Positions 9,299 to 16,866 of a stretch of 52,950 nucleotides of DNA are shown one piece after another. Made by a program: the position numbers and the translations under genes. Where the stretch lies: the NCBI GenBank assembly GCA_025054955.1, contig JANWZE010000115.1, forward strand, positions 1-52,950, in the 5' to 3' direction. The stretch is from Blastocatellia bacterium. GTDB taxonomy: Bacteria; Acidobacteriota; Blastocatellia; HR10; J050. Numbering within the stretch: position 1 is the first letter of the stretch; every line of letters begins with the position of its first letter. The notes beneath the pieces are model-generated. The model made no database searches. It worked only from the letters and a program-made list of their open reading frames with translations, and had not been told where the DNA came from.

Positions 9299-9541
9299 AT
9301 GAAATGGATTGTTGATCGTATTGAGGAGGGCCTAGCAGTTTGTATTCCCGCCGATAATGAGCACATTACCATTCACGTGCCGATTCAATACCTTCCCAGC
9401 CATGTGCAGGAAGGGGACCATCTGCTGGTCTCAATTCAAATTGACGAGGCCAGTACCCGACGCTATCGGCAAGAGGCGGAACGGCTTTTAGAGGAACTAA
9501 CTGAAAACCAGAGTGAAGGGCAAAAGAAGTTCACGCTTTGA
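9299..9541 (+). CDS. DUF3006 domain protein
   Basis: This 80-residue protein fits the small DUF3006 family: MKWIVDRIEEGLAVCI at the N terminus, a short beta barrel-like core with IPIQYLP-type strand, and a charged helical tail (RRYRQEAERLLEELTENQ). I chose the ATG at 9299, preceded by AGGTGA, over a GTG at 9293 that overlaps the upstream gene. The stop of the ComEC-like gene lies two bases upstream, so the two are an operon. DUF3006 proteins are frequently found next to secreted ComEC-type hydrolases; their function is not known. Confidence 0.8.
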   Translation: MKWIVDRIEEGLAVCIPADNEHITIHVPIQYLPSHVQEGDHLLVSIQIDEASTRRYRQEAERLLEELTENQSEGQKKFTL

Positions 9542-9576
9542 ACGAGCTTTGAAGGAGGTAGAGCGGTTTGTGAGTG

Positions 9577-9664
9577 AGTTTACACTGGGAGCGCCCGCTC
9601 CAGCATGCATTAGCCCGCAAGATGCGGACCCCTAAGCTAAAGGCAATTGAAAATCGCTCTAGGG
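9577..9664. repeat. Dispersed ~90-bp repeat, copy 2
   Basis: The same orientation and order of blocks as at 951-1046: TGGGAGCGC, GCATGCATTAGCC, GCAAGATGCGGA, then GCTAAAGGCAATTGAAAAT and CGCTCTAGGG. Differences are mostly single substitutions and short gaps. Confidence 0.7.
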
Positions 9665-9788
9665 TCATTGAGTAGCTGTGGCCTCTTGTTTTTTGCACAA
9701 GTCTCGTAAGCCTGTAGCCTCTCGCTGCGCCAGCGACACCCCCTGAAGGCAGGTCGTTGAGGCCTGCTAGGTAACGTGACACACGTTC

Positions 9789-9868
9789 GGGGCGTTTTTG
9801 GAGTGCTGCGACGTGTCGCAGCTTTGGCCGGAAAGCAGTGACAAGTCACCGCACTCCAAAACGTCCCC
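9789..9868. repeat. Three-armed palindromic element
   Basis: A long outer stem pairs 9789-9805 with 9852-9868 (GGGGCGTTTTTGGAGTG against CACTCCAAAACGTCCCC, one bulge on each side). Inside it are two separate hairpins: CTGCGAC-GT-GTCGCAG at 9806-9821 and GTGAC-AA-GTCAC at 9838-9849. The layout would fold into a cloverleaf-like structure as DNA or RNA. It has no coding capacity and is not a tRNA. Confidence 0.75.
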
Positions 9869-10058
9869 TCCCTCCAACTCGTCCCCCAAAATGTCCCGGA
9901 ACTTTTGTCACCTACTTTGACGGATCAAAACTTGGACTTCGTCACATCAGCCACGATTGAACTGCACCCCCGGATTCAACCATTGCTCACGCGACGCAGC
10001 GTGTCAGGCAATGACTTCGTTCCGAGCTTTGGAACCTCCGACTCCTTTGAAAATAGCC

Positions 10059-10085
10059 CACGAAACACACGAAACTCACGAAACA
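10059..10085. repeat. 9-bp tandem repeat, three units
   Basis: CACGAAACA, CACGAAACT, CACGAAACA follow head to tail. Confidence 0.8.
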
Positions 10086-10200
10086 ATTGTATTTTCATCG
10101 TTCGTGGCGAGCGCGGAGCTCATGGGCTATTCCCTTGTAGCTGCTGACAAGTGTGAGAAACCCATGAGTTGACCCTATTCTGCAAAATTTTCTCTAATAC

Positions 10201-10229
10201 TTGACATTAATATGCTCAGATTTTATTAT
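10201..10229 (+). promoter_or_regulatory. Promoter of the hsp20-dnaK-grpE operon
   Basis: A perfect TTGACA -35 (10201-10206) and TATTAT -10 (10224-10229) are separated by 17 bp, in an AT-rich stretch. This is a housekeeping sigma-70-type promoter by consensus rather than a sigma-32-type one. No CIRCE element was found. Confidence 0.7.
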
Positions 10230-10235
10230 AATGAC

Positions 10236-10258
10236 TCGATCATGAATGCAATGATCGA
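10236..10258 (+). promoter_or_regulatory. Inverted repeat at the predicted transcription start of hsp20
   Basis: TCGATCAT and ATGATCGA are perfect 8-bp arms around a 7-bp centre, beginning about seven bases after the -10 element. It could be an operator or the first hairpin of the leader RNA. Confidence 0.6.
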
Positions 10259-10268
10259 AAGAAAAATG

Positions 10269-10301
10269 TTCGGATTTCACCGAATCAGTAGAGGAGGTGA
10301 A
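10269..10301 (+). promoter_or_regulatory. Leader structures that could mask the hsp20 ribosome site
   Basis: The leader can form TTCGG/CCGAA (10269-10273 with 10280-10284) or, alternatively, pair TTCACC (10276-10281) with GGTGAA (10296-10301), which covers part of the GGAGGTGA ribosome site. This is an inferred RNA-thermometer-like arrangement. Confidence 0.35.
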
Positions 10302-10306
10302 GGGAA

Positions 10307-10741
10307 GTGGCATTGATGAGATTTGACCCATTTGCAGACCTAATTGATTTACAACACCGGATCAATCAGCTTTTTGAAGAGATGTCGCGAGGTGACCGTG
10401 AGCCAATGGCACGGGCCAGTTGGTCGCCCTCGGTTGATATTTATGAGGCGGCGGACGCAATTTTCATTGAAGCCGATCTGCCTGGACTCACCAGAGAGGA
10501 TGTGACGGTTCGGTTGGAGAATGATGTCCTGACAATCGAAGGAGAGCGGAAGCCACCTCAGGAAGAGAGACGCGGAAGTTATCATCGCATCGAGCGGGCT
10601 TATGGATCGTTTGCTCGGAACTTTACCATTCCGTCCACGGTGCAGGCCGACAGAATCGAAGCCGAATTTAAGGATGGAGTGCTTCGCGTTCGCCTGCCCA
10701 AGCAGGAACGAGCGAAATCCAAGCAGATTCAGGTCAAATGA
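10307..10741 (+). CDS. hsp20: Small heat-shock protein, Hsp20/alpha-crystallin family
   Basis: This 144-residue ATP-independent holdase would bind unfolding proteins and pass them to DnaK. The alpha-crystallin domain spans about residues 38-135, with SPSVDIYEAADAIFIEADLPGLTREDV, the strand YGSFARNFTIP and the characteristic GVLRVRLPK near the C terminus (A/G-x-L form GVLRVRLP). The GTG at 10307 is chosen because GGAGGTGA lies six bases upstream; an ATG three codons later is possible. It heads an operon with dnaK 99 bp downstream. A perfect 7-bp hairpin (10765-10788, GCTGACC/GGTCAGC) sits in that gap. Confidence 0.93.
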   Translation: MALMRFDPFADLIDLQHRINQLFEEMSRGDREPMARASWSPSVDIYEAADAIFIEADLPGLTREDVTVRLENDVLTIEGERKPPQEERRGSYHRIERAYGSFARNFTIPSTVQADRIEAEFKDGVLRVRLPKQERAKSKQIQVK

Positions 10742-10764
10742 ACGATGGCAGGTAGTGAAAAACT

Positions 10765-10788
10765 GCTGACCGAGGCGTGGTGGTCAGC
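10765..10788 (+). other. Hairpin between hsp20 and dnaK
   Basis: GCTGACC and GGTCAGC form a 7-bp stem with a 10-base loop. There is no U-tract, so it is more likely a processing or stability element than a terminator. Confidence 0.4.
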
Positions 10789-10840
10789 CGCGCCTATATG
10801 TTGGCCAGCAGGAGCAACTCACATGGGAGGAAAATAGGAA

Positions 10841-12727
10841 ATGGCTAAAGCAGTAGGCATTGATTTGGGAACAACAAACTCAGTCGTGGCCGTGATGGAA
10901 GGCGGCAAGCCGACGGTCATTATCAACAGTGAAGGCAGCCGGCTCACGCCATCGGTGGTGGCCTTCACAAAGACGGGAGAGCGTTTAGTCGGGCAGTTGG
11001 CCAAGCGCCAGGCCGTACTGAATCCGGACAACACCGTTTATTCGATTAAGCGCTTCATGGGGCGCAAGTATGGTGAAGTGACCTCTGAGATCAAGCAGGT
11101 TCCCTACAAGGTGGTGGCCGGACCCAATGATGCTGCGCGTGTGGAGATTCAAGGGAAGCAGTACGCGCCCGAAGAAATCTCGGCGATGGTGCTGCGTAAG
11201 TTGGTTGATGATGCGTCCAAATATCTTGGCGAGAAGGTGACGGATGCAGTGATTACTGTCCCGGCCTACTTCAACGATGCTCAACGGCAAGCCACCAAGG
11301 ATGCTGGTAAGATCGCCGGGCTCAACGTGCTGCGAATCATCAATGAGCCAACAGCAGCTTCGTTAGCCTACGGCATGGATAAGAAAAAGCATGAGACGAT
11401 CCTGGTGTTTGATCTCGGTGGCGGCACGTTTGATGTCTCTATTTTGGAAGTTGGCGACGGCGTTTTTGAAGTCAAGGCGACCAGCGGCGATACGCATCTG
11501 GGCGGCGACGACTTTGACGAACGGATTGTTCAGTGGATTGCAGAAGAATTTCTGCGCGATCAAGGGATTGATTTGCGAAAAGACCGTCAGGCGTTGCAGC
11601 GACTGAAAGAGGCTGCCGAGAAGGCCAAGATTGAATTGTCGTCCACTGTTGAAACAACAATCAGTTTGCCCTTCATTACTGCTGATCAAACCGGACCCAA
11701 GCACCTGGAGATGAAGTTGACGCGGGCGAAATTTGAGCAGATGACGCAGGATTTGGTGGAGCGGTGCATCGGTCCGGTCAGGCAGGCATTGGCCGATGCG
11801 AAGATGACGGAGGCCGATGTGCATGAGGTGATCCTGGTGGGCGGAGCGACACGGATGCCGGCTGTTCAGCAACTAGTCAGGCGGTTGACCGGCAAGGAGC
11901 CGAACCAATCGGTGAATCCTGATGAAGTGGTCGCTGTCGGCGCAGCCATTCAAGCGGGCGTGTTAGCCGGCGAAGTCAAGGACATTTTACTGCTTGATGT
12001 AACGCCGTTGTCGCTGGGTGTGGAGACGCTCGGCGGTATCATGACACGTATCATTGAACGCAACACGACGATCCCGACGCGGCGCAGTGAGATCTTTTCC
12101 ACGGCTGAAGACAATCAGACGGCTGTGGACATTCACGTGTTGCAAGGGGAGCGTGAGATGGCGCGCGACAACCGCACATTGGGGCAATTTCGCCTTGATG
12201 GGATTGCGCCGGCGCCGCGCGGTGTGCCTCAAATCGAGGTCACATTTGATATTGACGCCAACGGCATTCTGAATGTCTCGGCCAGGGATAAAGCGACAGG
12301 ACGCGAACAGAAGATCACGATCAGCGGGTCCACCTCGTTAGCGAAAGATGAGATTGACCGCATGATCAAGGACGCTCAGCTTCATGCTGATGAGGATAAG
12401 AGACGTCGTGAAGAGGTCGAGGCTCGTAACAATGCGGATGCATTGGCCTATCAAGTTGAGCGCACACTGAGAGACCTCGGCGACAAAGTCCCTGCCCATG
12501 AGAAAGCGCGGGCCGAGCAATTGATCGGTGAAATCCGTCAGGCGGTCAAAGAGCAGGCCCCGATTGATCGCATCCGGCAATTGTCCAGCGATCTGCAACA
12601 GGTCGCTCACGCATTGGCTGCTCAAGCCTATCAACAGGCCAGCTCGGCGTCAGCCGGTCGCTCCGAGACGACGACGGCTCCCAAAGAGGATGACATTATA
12701 GATGCTGAGTTCAAAACGAGTAAGTAA
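10841..12727 (+). CDS. dnaK: Molecular chaperone DnaK (Hsp70)
   Basis: The 628-residue product is a full-length Hsp70. The ATPase domain has the phosphate-1 loop (GIDLGTTNS), [15 protein letters not shown], phosphate-2 ([12 protein letters not shown]) and the adenosine motif ([13 protein letters not shown]). The substrate domain includes [17 protein letters not shown] and [17 protein letters not shown], and the lid ends in [13 protein letters not shown] precedes the ATG. It sits between hsp20 and grpE, so holdase, foldase and nucleotide-exchange factor are co-expressed. No dnaJ is present within the window. Confidence 0.98.
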   Translation: MAKAVGIDLGTTNSVVAVMEGGKPTVIINSEGSRLTPSVVAFTKTGERLVGQLAKRQAVLNPDNTVYSIKRFMGRKYGEVTSEIKQVPYKVVAGPNDAARVEIQGKQYAPEEISAMVLRKLVDDASKYLGEKVTDAVITVPAYFNDAQRQATKDAGKIAGLNVLRIINEPTAASLAYGMDKKKHETILVFDLGGGTFDVSILEVGDGVFEVKATSGDTHLGGDDFDERIVQWIAEEFLRDQGIDLRKDRQALQRLKEAAEKAKIELSSTVETTISLPFITADQTGPKHLEMKLTRAKFEQMTQDLVERCIGPVRQALADAKMTEADVHEVILVGGATRMPAVQQLVRRLTGKEPNQSVNPDEVVAVGAAIQAGVLAGEVKDILLLDVTPLSLGVETLGGIMTRIIERNTTIPTRRSEIFSTAEDNQTAVDIHVLQGEREMARDNRTLGQFRLDGIAPAPRGVPQIEVTFDIDANGILNVSARDKATGREQKITISGSTSLAKDEIDRMIKDAQLHADEDKRRREEVEARNNADALAYQVERTLRDLGDKVPAHEKARAEQLIGEIRQAVKEQAPIDRIRQLSSDLQQVAHALAAQAYQQASSASAGRSETTTAPKEDDIIDAEFKTSK

Positions 12728-12787
12728 TGCGATCCGCCGCCAACTGACATGAGGATGGCGGCGTGTGCTGAATCGGAGATGAGAGCG

Positions 12788-13363
12788 ATGCCTAAAGAAG
12801 CGATGGAACCTGTGGAAGCCCGACCGTCAGATCGTGATTCGGAGCAATTGAATCTGATTGGCTCTGCTTCGGTCAGCGAGCCATCTGCTGCAACTGATGA
12901 AGCGCCATCGGAGCCGCTCAGCGAGCTGGCACGGTTGGAGCAGGAGCTGGAAGCGACGCGTGACCAGTTGCTCCGGACGCTCGCTGATTTCGATAATTAT
13001 CGCCGTCGCATGGAGCGGGAAATGGACAGTCGCGGTCATTTAGGCAAGCGCGAGGTGATTATCGGTTTACTGAACGTGATGGACAGTTTTGACCAAGCGG
13101 CCGCTTGGGCGTGCGCTGACCAGCAGGTTGCTCAAGGGATTCAAGCCATTCATCGTCAGTTGCTGGCGCTGTTAGAGTCTCACGGGGTACGTCCTTTTGA
13201 CAGCGTTGGCCAGCTCTTTGATCCGGCTTGGCACGAAGCCGTTGGCCGCCTCGATGCTCGTGAGGCCGGCGTCGAACCAGGTGTGATCGTCAAAGAATTT
13301 CAGAAGGGATACCGCTGGCATGACAAGTTACTGCGACCGGCGCGTGTGCAGGTGGCACAGTGA
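12788..13363 (+). CDS. grpE: Nucleotide-exchange factor GrpE
   Basis: The 191-residue protein would release ADP from DnaK. It has an acidic, disordered N terminus, a long coiled coil (LARLEQELEATRDQLLRTLADFDNYRRRMERE), and the C-terminal beta-wing region (SVGQLFDPAWHEAVG, VKEFQKGYRWHDKLLRPARVQVA) that matches the GrpE signature. I chose the ATG at 12788 because GGAG lies eight bases upstream; the frame is open 13 codons further to an ATG with no ribosome site. Confidence 0.93.
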   Translation: MPKEAMEPVEARPSDRDSEQLNLIGSASVSEPSAATDEAPSEPLSELARLEQELEATRDQLLRTLADFDNYRRRMEREMDSRGHLGKREVIIGLLNVMDSFDQAAAWACADQQVAQGIQAIHRQLLALLESHGVRPFDSVGQLFDPAWHEAVGRLDAREAGVEPGVIVKEFQKGYRWHDKLLRPARVQVAQ

Positions 13364-13462
13364 GCTTGTTCAGCGAAACTGTGTCACCATCATGATTGCC
13401 GCCTTGTACGTCGCGACGAGTTGACGTGGTAGAGCACGCTCCTTCAACGCCCCGGTGGCGTT

Positions 13463-13550
13463 GCACCTCTGCCGTTAACGCTCGACATGCTCGCTCAGCG
13501 CCGCGCAGCTTCTCGAAACTTATGTGACACTGCACCTCCGCCGTCAATGC
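13463..13550. repeat. Imperfect 19-bp direct repeat after grpE
   Basis: GCACCTCTGCCGTTAACGC (13463-13481) and GCACCTCCGCCGTCAATGC (13532-13550) match at 16 of 19 positions. The 209-bp gap between grpE and the next gene has no supported gene and no clear terminator. Confidence 0.5.
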
Positions 13551-13572
13551 CCAACGTACCCTGCTGCGCTTG

Positions 13573-14076
13573 TTAGGTTCGTGGTTTGGTCTTCACCTCG
13601 ACCGGATTTTCCAGCTCCGGCATGAATTGGCCTGTGGGCTCATCTGCGATTATGTCGCTTTTCGCGGCTGCCCCACGAGCCAGTGTCAGATCATACGTGC
13701 CGCCTCCAGGATTGCCGCTGAAGCTGGAGACAATCACGATATAGCCTCCCGTATCGGGTGCGGTGAAGCGAATTCGTGAGTTCGTGCCGACACCGCTATC
13801 ATCGTCAAAAATGTCGAAAGCAGCGTCAGGACCGACGACACGCAGCGTTGTATCAAACGAGCTATTGCTGGTTTCGACACGGATTGTTTCGCCGATTTGG
13901 GCGAAGAATATGTAGACGTCGGGAACGATCTGATTACCGAACACAAGCGTAGATCGAATCGTCCCTGCTGTAGAGAAATTGATGAATTTTTGAGCATGAG
14001 CCGCGCTGGGCCAAAGACAGGTGAGCCATACGGCAACAATGCTGATAACATATCGGCTATATGAGTTTCTTGTCAT
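13573..14076 (-). CDS. Small secreted protein with a PPC-like beta domain
   Basis: The start at 14076 is set by GGAGG seven bases upstream; it gives 167 residues with a signal peptide (VISIVAVWLTCLWPSAAHA, cleavage before QKF). The mature part resembles a bacterial pre-peptidase C-terminal (PPC) domain: a beta sandwich with the strand pattern ETIRVETSNSSFDTTLRVVGPD, the acidic turn FDDDSGVG, and SGTYDLTL-like GGTYDLTLARG near the end. PPC domains usually trail secreted proteases; here it stands alone, followed by an unconserved acidic tail. A binding or spacer role outside the cell is inference. Confidence 0.65.
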   Translation of the reverse strand: MTRNSYSRYVISIVAVWLTCLWPSAAHAQKFINFSTAGTIRSTLVFGNQIVPDVYIFFAQIGETIRVETSNSSFDTTLRVVGPDAAFDIFDDDSGVGTNSRIRFTAPDTGGYIVIVSSFSGNPGGGTYDLTLARGAAAKSDIIADEPTGQFMPELENPVEVKTKPRT

Positions 14077-14208
14077 TGCTTTTCCTCCGGTGAGTATGAT
14101 CAGCACGTTTCGGGGGCGTTTTCGTGCCGGCTATTATATGTCGCTTCTAGCAATGGAGATGCCCAATCCGTAGGGATTATCAATTTCTTTGACCTCGCCT
14201 ATCACCTC

Positions 14209-16866
14209 TCATGGCAGCTCGCTATGGACGGTAGCGCCCTTATCTTTATGTTCTGAATCGCTTGCGGTCTTGCTAGCAGTGTCGGTTGTCCGGCGAGGAG
14301 GCTTGGGTGACTTTTTCTGCTCCGAGAGCGTCTGGTTGAACAAGACCTGCAAGAGTTCATCAATAGATTCGACAGGGATGAATGTGAGGTCCTGGCGTAC
14401 TTCAGGTTGTAATTCGTCGAGGTCTTGAAGATTGTGTTTCGGGATGATGACACGTTTAATGCCGCCGCGGCGCGCGGCAAGGATTTTTTCTTTCACGCCG
14501 CCGATGGGCAAGACCAAACCCGATAGCGTAATCTCTCCGGTCATGGCGATGTCAGGTGGGACAGGCTGCTTCGTGTAGAGCGACGTGAGCGCGGAGACCA
14601 TGGCCACACCTGCCGAGGGTCCGTCCTTGGGAATGGCGCCTGAGGGGACATGCAGATGAACGCCGTTATTTTTGAACTGAGCTGGATCAATGGCCAGTTC
14701 CTTGGCGTGAGCCCAAATGTAGCTCTGGGCAGCGCGGGCCGATTCTTGCATGACTTCGCCCAGGTGGCCTGTCAAGGTTAGTCCTTTGCCGCCCGGCAGC
14801 AACGTGGCTTCGACGTATAGCAATTCACCGCCCACTTCGGTCCATGCCAGTCCCGTCGCCACGCCGATTGGCAGGACCGGTCGGGCTTGTTCCTGAAAGA
14901 ATTTTTCCACGCCCAAGTAGTCTTTGATCTCATCCAGTTGAAGGGTGACGGACTGAGCCGTTCCTTGGGCGATTTTCTTAGCCACTTTGCGCGCGATTTT
15001 ACCGATGCAGCGGTCCAATTGGCGAACGCCGGCTTCGCGGGTGAAACGGGAGATGATCCGCTTGAGCACTTCGTCAGATAGGATCAACTGATCAGGCCGG
15101 AGGCCATTTTGCTCAATTTGCCGGGGCACGAGGTAGCGTTTGGCGATTTCCAATTTTTCCTCTTCGCTATAGCCGGGCAATGGGATCACTTCCATGCGGT
15201 CGCGTAGGGCGGGTGGAACGGTGGCCAGATTGTTCACGGTGCAGATGAAGAAGACGCGCGAGAGATCGAACGGCAGATCAAGGTAGTGGTCGCGGAATGT
15301 ATGATTCTGTTCAGGGTCTAGTATTTCTAAGAGAGCGGATGCCGGGTCGCCGCGAAAGTCCATGCCGAGCTTGTCAACTTCATCGAGCATGATGAGTGGA
15401 TTATTGGTTCCGGCCCGTCGGAGCGCCTGAATCACGCGGCCTGGCAACGCGCCTACATAAGTGCGGCGATGGCCTCGCAGTTCAGCTTCATCGCGCACGC
15501 CGCCCAGGCTCATTCGCTCAAACTTGCGTCCCAAGGCGCGGGCAATGGATTGACCCAGGCTGGTTTTCCCCACGCCGGGCGGACCCGCAAAGCAAATGAT
15601 CGGGCTCTTGGCATTTGGCTTGAGTTTTAACACAGCAAGGAATTCCAGGATGCGATCTTTGACTTCCGCCAGATCGTGGTGGTCGTGGTTGAGCACGTCT
15701 TCGGCATGATTCAGGTCGAGGTTATCCTCAGTACTGACGCACCAAGGCAGTTCCAGCACCCATTCAAGATAGGTGCGAATGACGTGATAATCGGGCGCCG
15801 CCGACGGCAGTCGTTCCATCCGTCGCAGCTCCCGTTCAGCTTCTTTACGGACCTCATCAGGCAGCGCGGTCGCTTCCAGGCGTTCTCGCAGCATGTTGAC
15901 TTCAGCCATCTCCGGCTCTTCTTCGCCGAGTTCCTTCTGAATCGCCTTCATTTGTTGCCGCAAGATGTATTCCTTCTGCGCTCGGTCCATTTCTGCTTGA
16001 GCTTCGCCGGCAATTTTTCTTCTGACTTCCAGGATTTCCACTTCACGCGTCAGGTAGGAGTTCATCAGTTGTAAAACCTCGCGTGGCGTGGCCGCTTCCA
16101 GCAGCGCCTGTTGTTTTTCCACGTCCAGGTTCAGCAGTGTACCGAGCCGAAACGCTAACACGACCGGATCAGCTTCACTGGTAAACACGGCGGCTACGCC
16201 TTCCGGCACGTTTGGCAGCAAGCTCAGGCTTTTGTGGATCAGGCTCAGAATGTTTCTGTGAAGCGCCTCGATTTCGATGTCTTCGCCCTGTGGATATTCC
16301 AACACCTGGACGCGCGCCTTCAGGTACTCATCCGAAGGCACAAATTCCACCAGTCGCACTCGTTTCCAACCTTGCACGGCAATTTGGATCGTGTCGTCGG
16401 AGGTGCGCAACATTTTGGTGACCACCACCAGCGTGCCAACATGATAGAGGTCATCATAGCCCACGTCGTCAACCGCCTGATCGCGTTGGGCGACGACGAC
16501 CATCAGTTTCTCTTCAGTCGTCACAGCGGCTTCGACGGCGGCCACCGAACGTGGTCGCCCGACGACCAGCGGCGCCGTGATGGATGGAAACACGACCGTG
16601 TTGCGGAGCGGCAGCAGGGGCAGTTCGACCAACGAGCTGGGGTCAAATGGCAGGTCTATCACATTGGTTACATTAGGCTCCGGGTCGGATTCCACGTGTG
16701 ATGGATGCATAAGGCGTATTCGTTCAGGCGCTCTCATGGGTGCAACGAATGCGGATGGTTTTCTCACAGTGCCTTCCAGAGGCTTTTTCGGTCCCGATGT
16801 GTGCTGGGCTGTAGGTTTTTTCTTTTCGCGGCTCATAGCATGGCGTGGTTTGTCTGACAGATTCAC
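14209..16866 (-). CDS. lon: ATP-dependent protease Lon
   Basis: The 885-residue protein is a LonA protease for damaged and regulatory proteins. A basic, non-conserved N-terminal extension of about 70 residues precedes the LON substrate domain (VELPLLPLRNTVVFP). The coiled-coil region holds KEYILRQQMKAIQKELGE. The AAA+ domain has Walker A GPPGVGKTS (about residue 435) and Walker B LIMLDEVDKLG. The protease domain has the Ser-Lys dyad: Ser in PKDGPSAGVAM (about 750) and Lys in GGVKEKILAARRGG (about 793). The GTG start at 16866 overlaps the upstream SpoIIE stop as GTGA; an ATG ten codons in is the alternative. Confidence 0.95.
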   Translation of the reverse strand: MNLSDKPRHAMSREKKKPTAQHTSGPKKPLEGTVRKPSAFVAPMRAPERIRLMHPSHVESDPEPNVTNVIDLPFDPSSLVELPLLPLRNTVVFPSITAPLVVGRPRSVAAVEAAVTTEEKLMVVVAQRDQAVDDVGYDDLYHVGTLVVVTKMLRTSDDTIQIAVQGWKRVRLVEFVPSDEYLKARVQVLEYPQGEDIEIEALHRNILSLIHKSLSLLPNVPEGVAAVFTSEADPVVLAFRLGTLLNLDVEKQQALLEAATPREVLQLMNSYLTREVEILEVRRKIAGEAQAEMDRAQKEYILRQQMKAIQKELGEEEPEMAEVNMLRERLEATALPDEVRKEAERELRRMERLPSAAPDYHVIRTYLEWVLELPWCVSTEDNLDLNHAEDVLNHDHHDLAEVKDRILEFLAVLKLKPNAKSPIICFAGPPGVGKTSLGQSIARALGRKFERMSLGGVRDEAELRGHRRTYVGALPGRVIQALRRAGTNNPLIMLDEVDKLGMDFRGDPASALLEILDPEQNHTFRDHYLDLPFDLSRVFFICTVNNLATVPPALRDRMEVIPLPGYSEEEKLEIAKRYLVPRQIEQNGLRPDQLILSDEVLKRIISRFTREAGVRQLDRCIGKIARKVAKKIAQGTAQSVTLQLDEIKDYLGVEKFFQEQARPVLPIGVATGLAWTEVGGELLYVEATLLPGGKGLTLTGHLGEVMQESARAAQSYIWAHAKELAIDPAQFKNNGVHLHVPSGAIPKDGPSAGVAMVSALTSLYTKQPVPPDIAMTGEITLSGLVLPIGGVKEKILAARRGGIKRVIIPKHNLQDLDELQPEVRQDLTFIPVESIDELLQVLFNQTLSEQKKSPKPPRRTTDTASKTASDSEHKDKGATVHSELP

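Larger units (their letters stand above)
9542..10306. other. Repeat-rich 765-bp intergenic region
   Basis: No supported gene occurs here. In order it holds copy 2 of the dispersed ~90-bp repeat (9577-9664), a three-armed palindromic element (9789-9868), three 9-bp CACGAAAC(A/T) units (10059-10085), a 19-bp sequence repeated at 33934 (10091-10109), and the hsp20 promoter and leader (10201-10306). Confidence 0.7.

Noticed and set aside
9531-9849. Two overlapping minus-strand open frames after the DUF3006 gene.
   Set aside because: They read through the dispersed repeat and the three-armed palindrome and have no ribosome site or family.
9806-9849. tRNA-like cloverleaf.
   Set aside because: The stem lengths, missing anticodon loop and lack of conserved tRNA residues rule out a tRNA.
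10200-10220. HspR (HAIR) operator over the hsp20 -35 box.
   Set aside because: CTTGACA-N7-GCTCAGA matches the HAIR half-sites only in part, and no hspR is nearby.
10190-10306. CIRCE element (HrcA operator).
   Set aside because: No TTAGCACTC-N9-GAGTGCTAA-like sequence was found.
13290-13547. Minus-strand 85-codon open frame after grpE with a repeated LTAEVQ motif.
   Set aside because: The repetition comes from the 19-bp direct repeat; it overlaps grpE and has no start signals.
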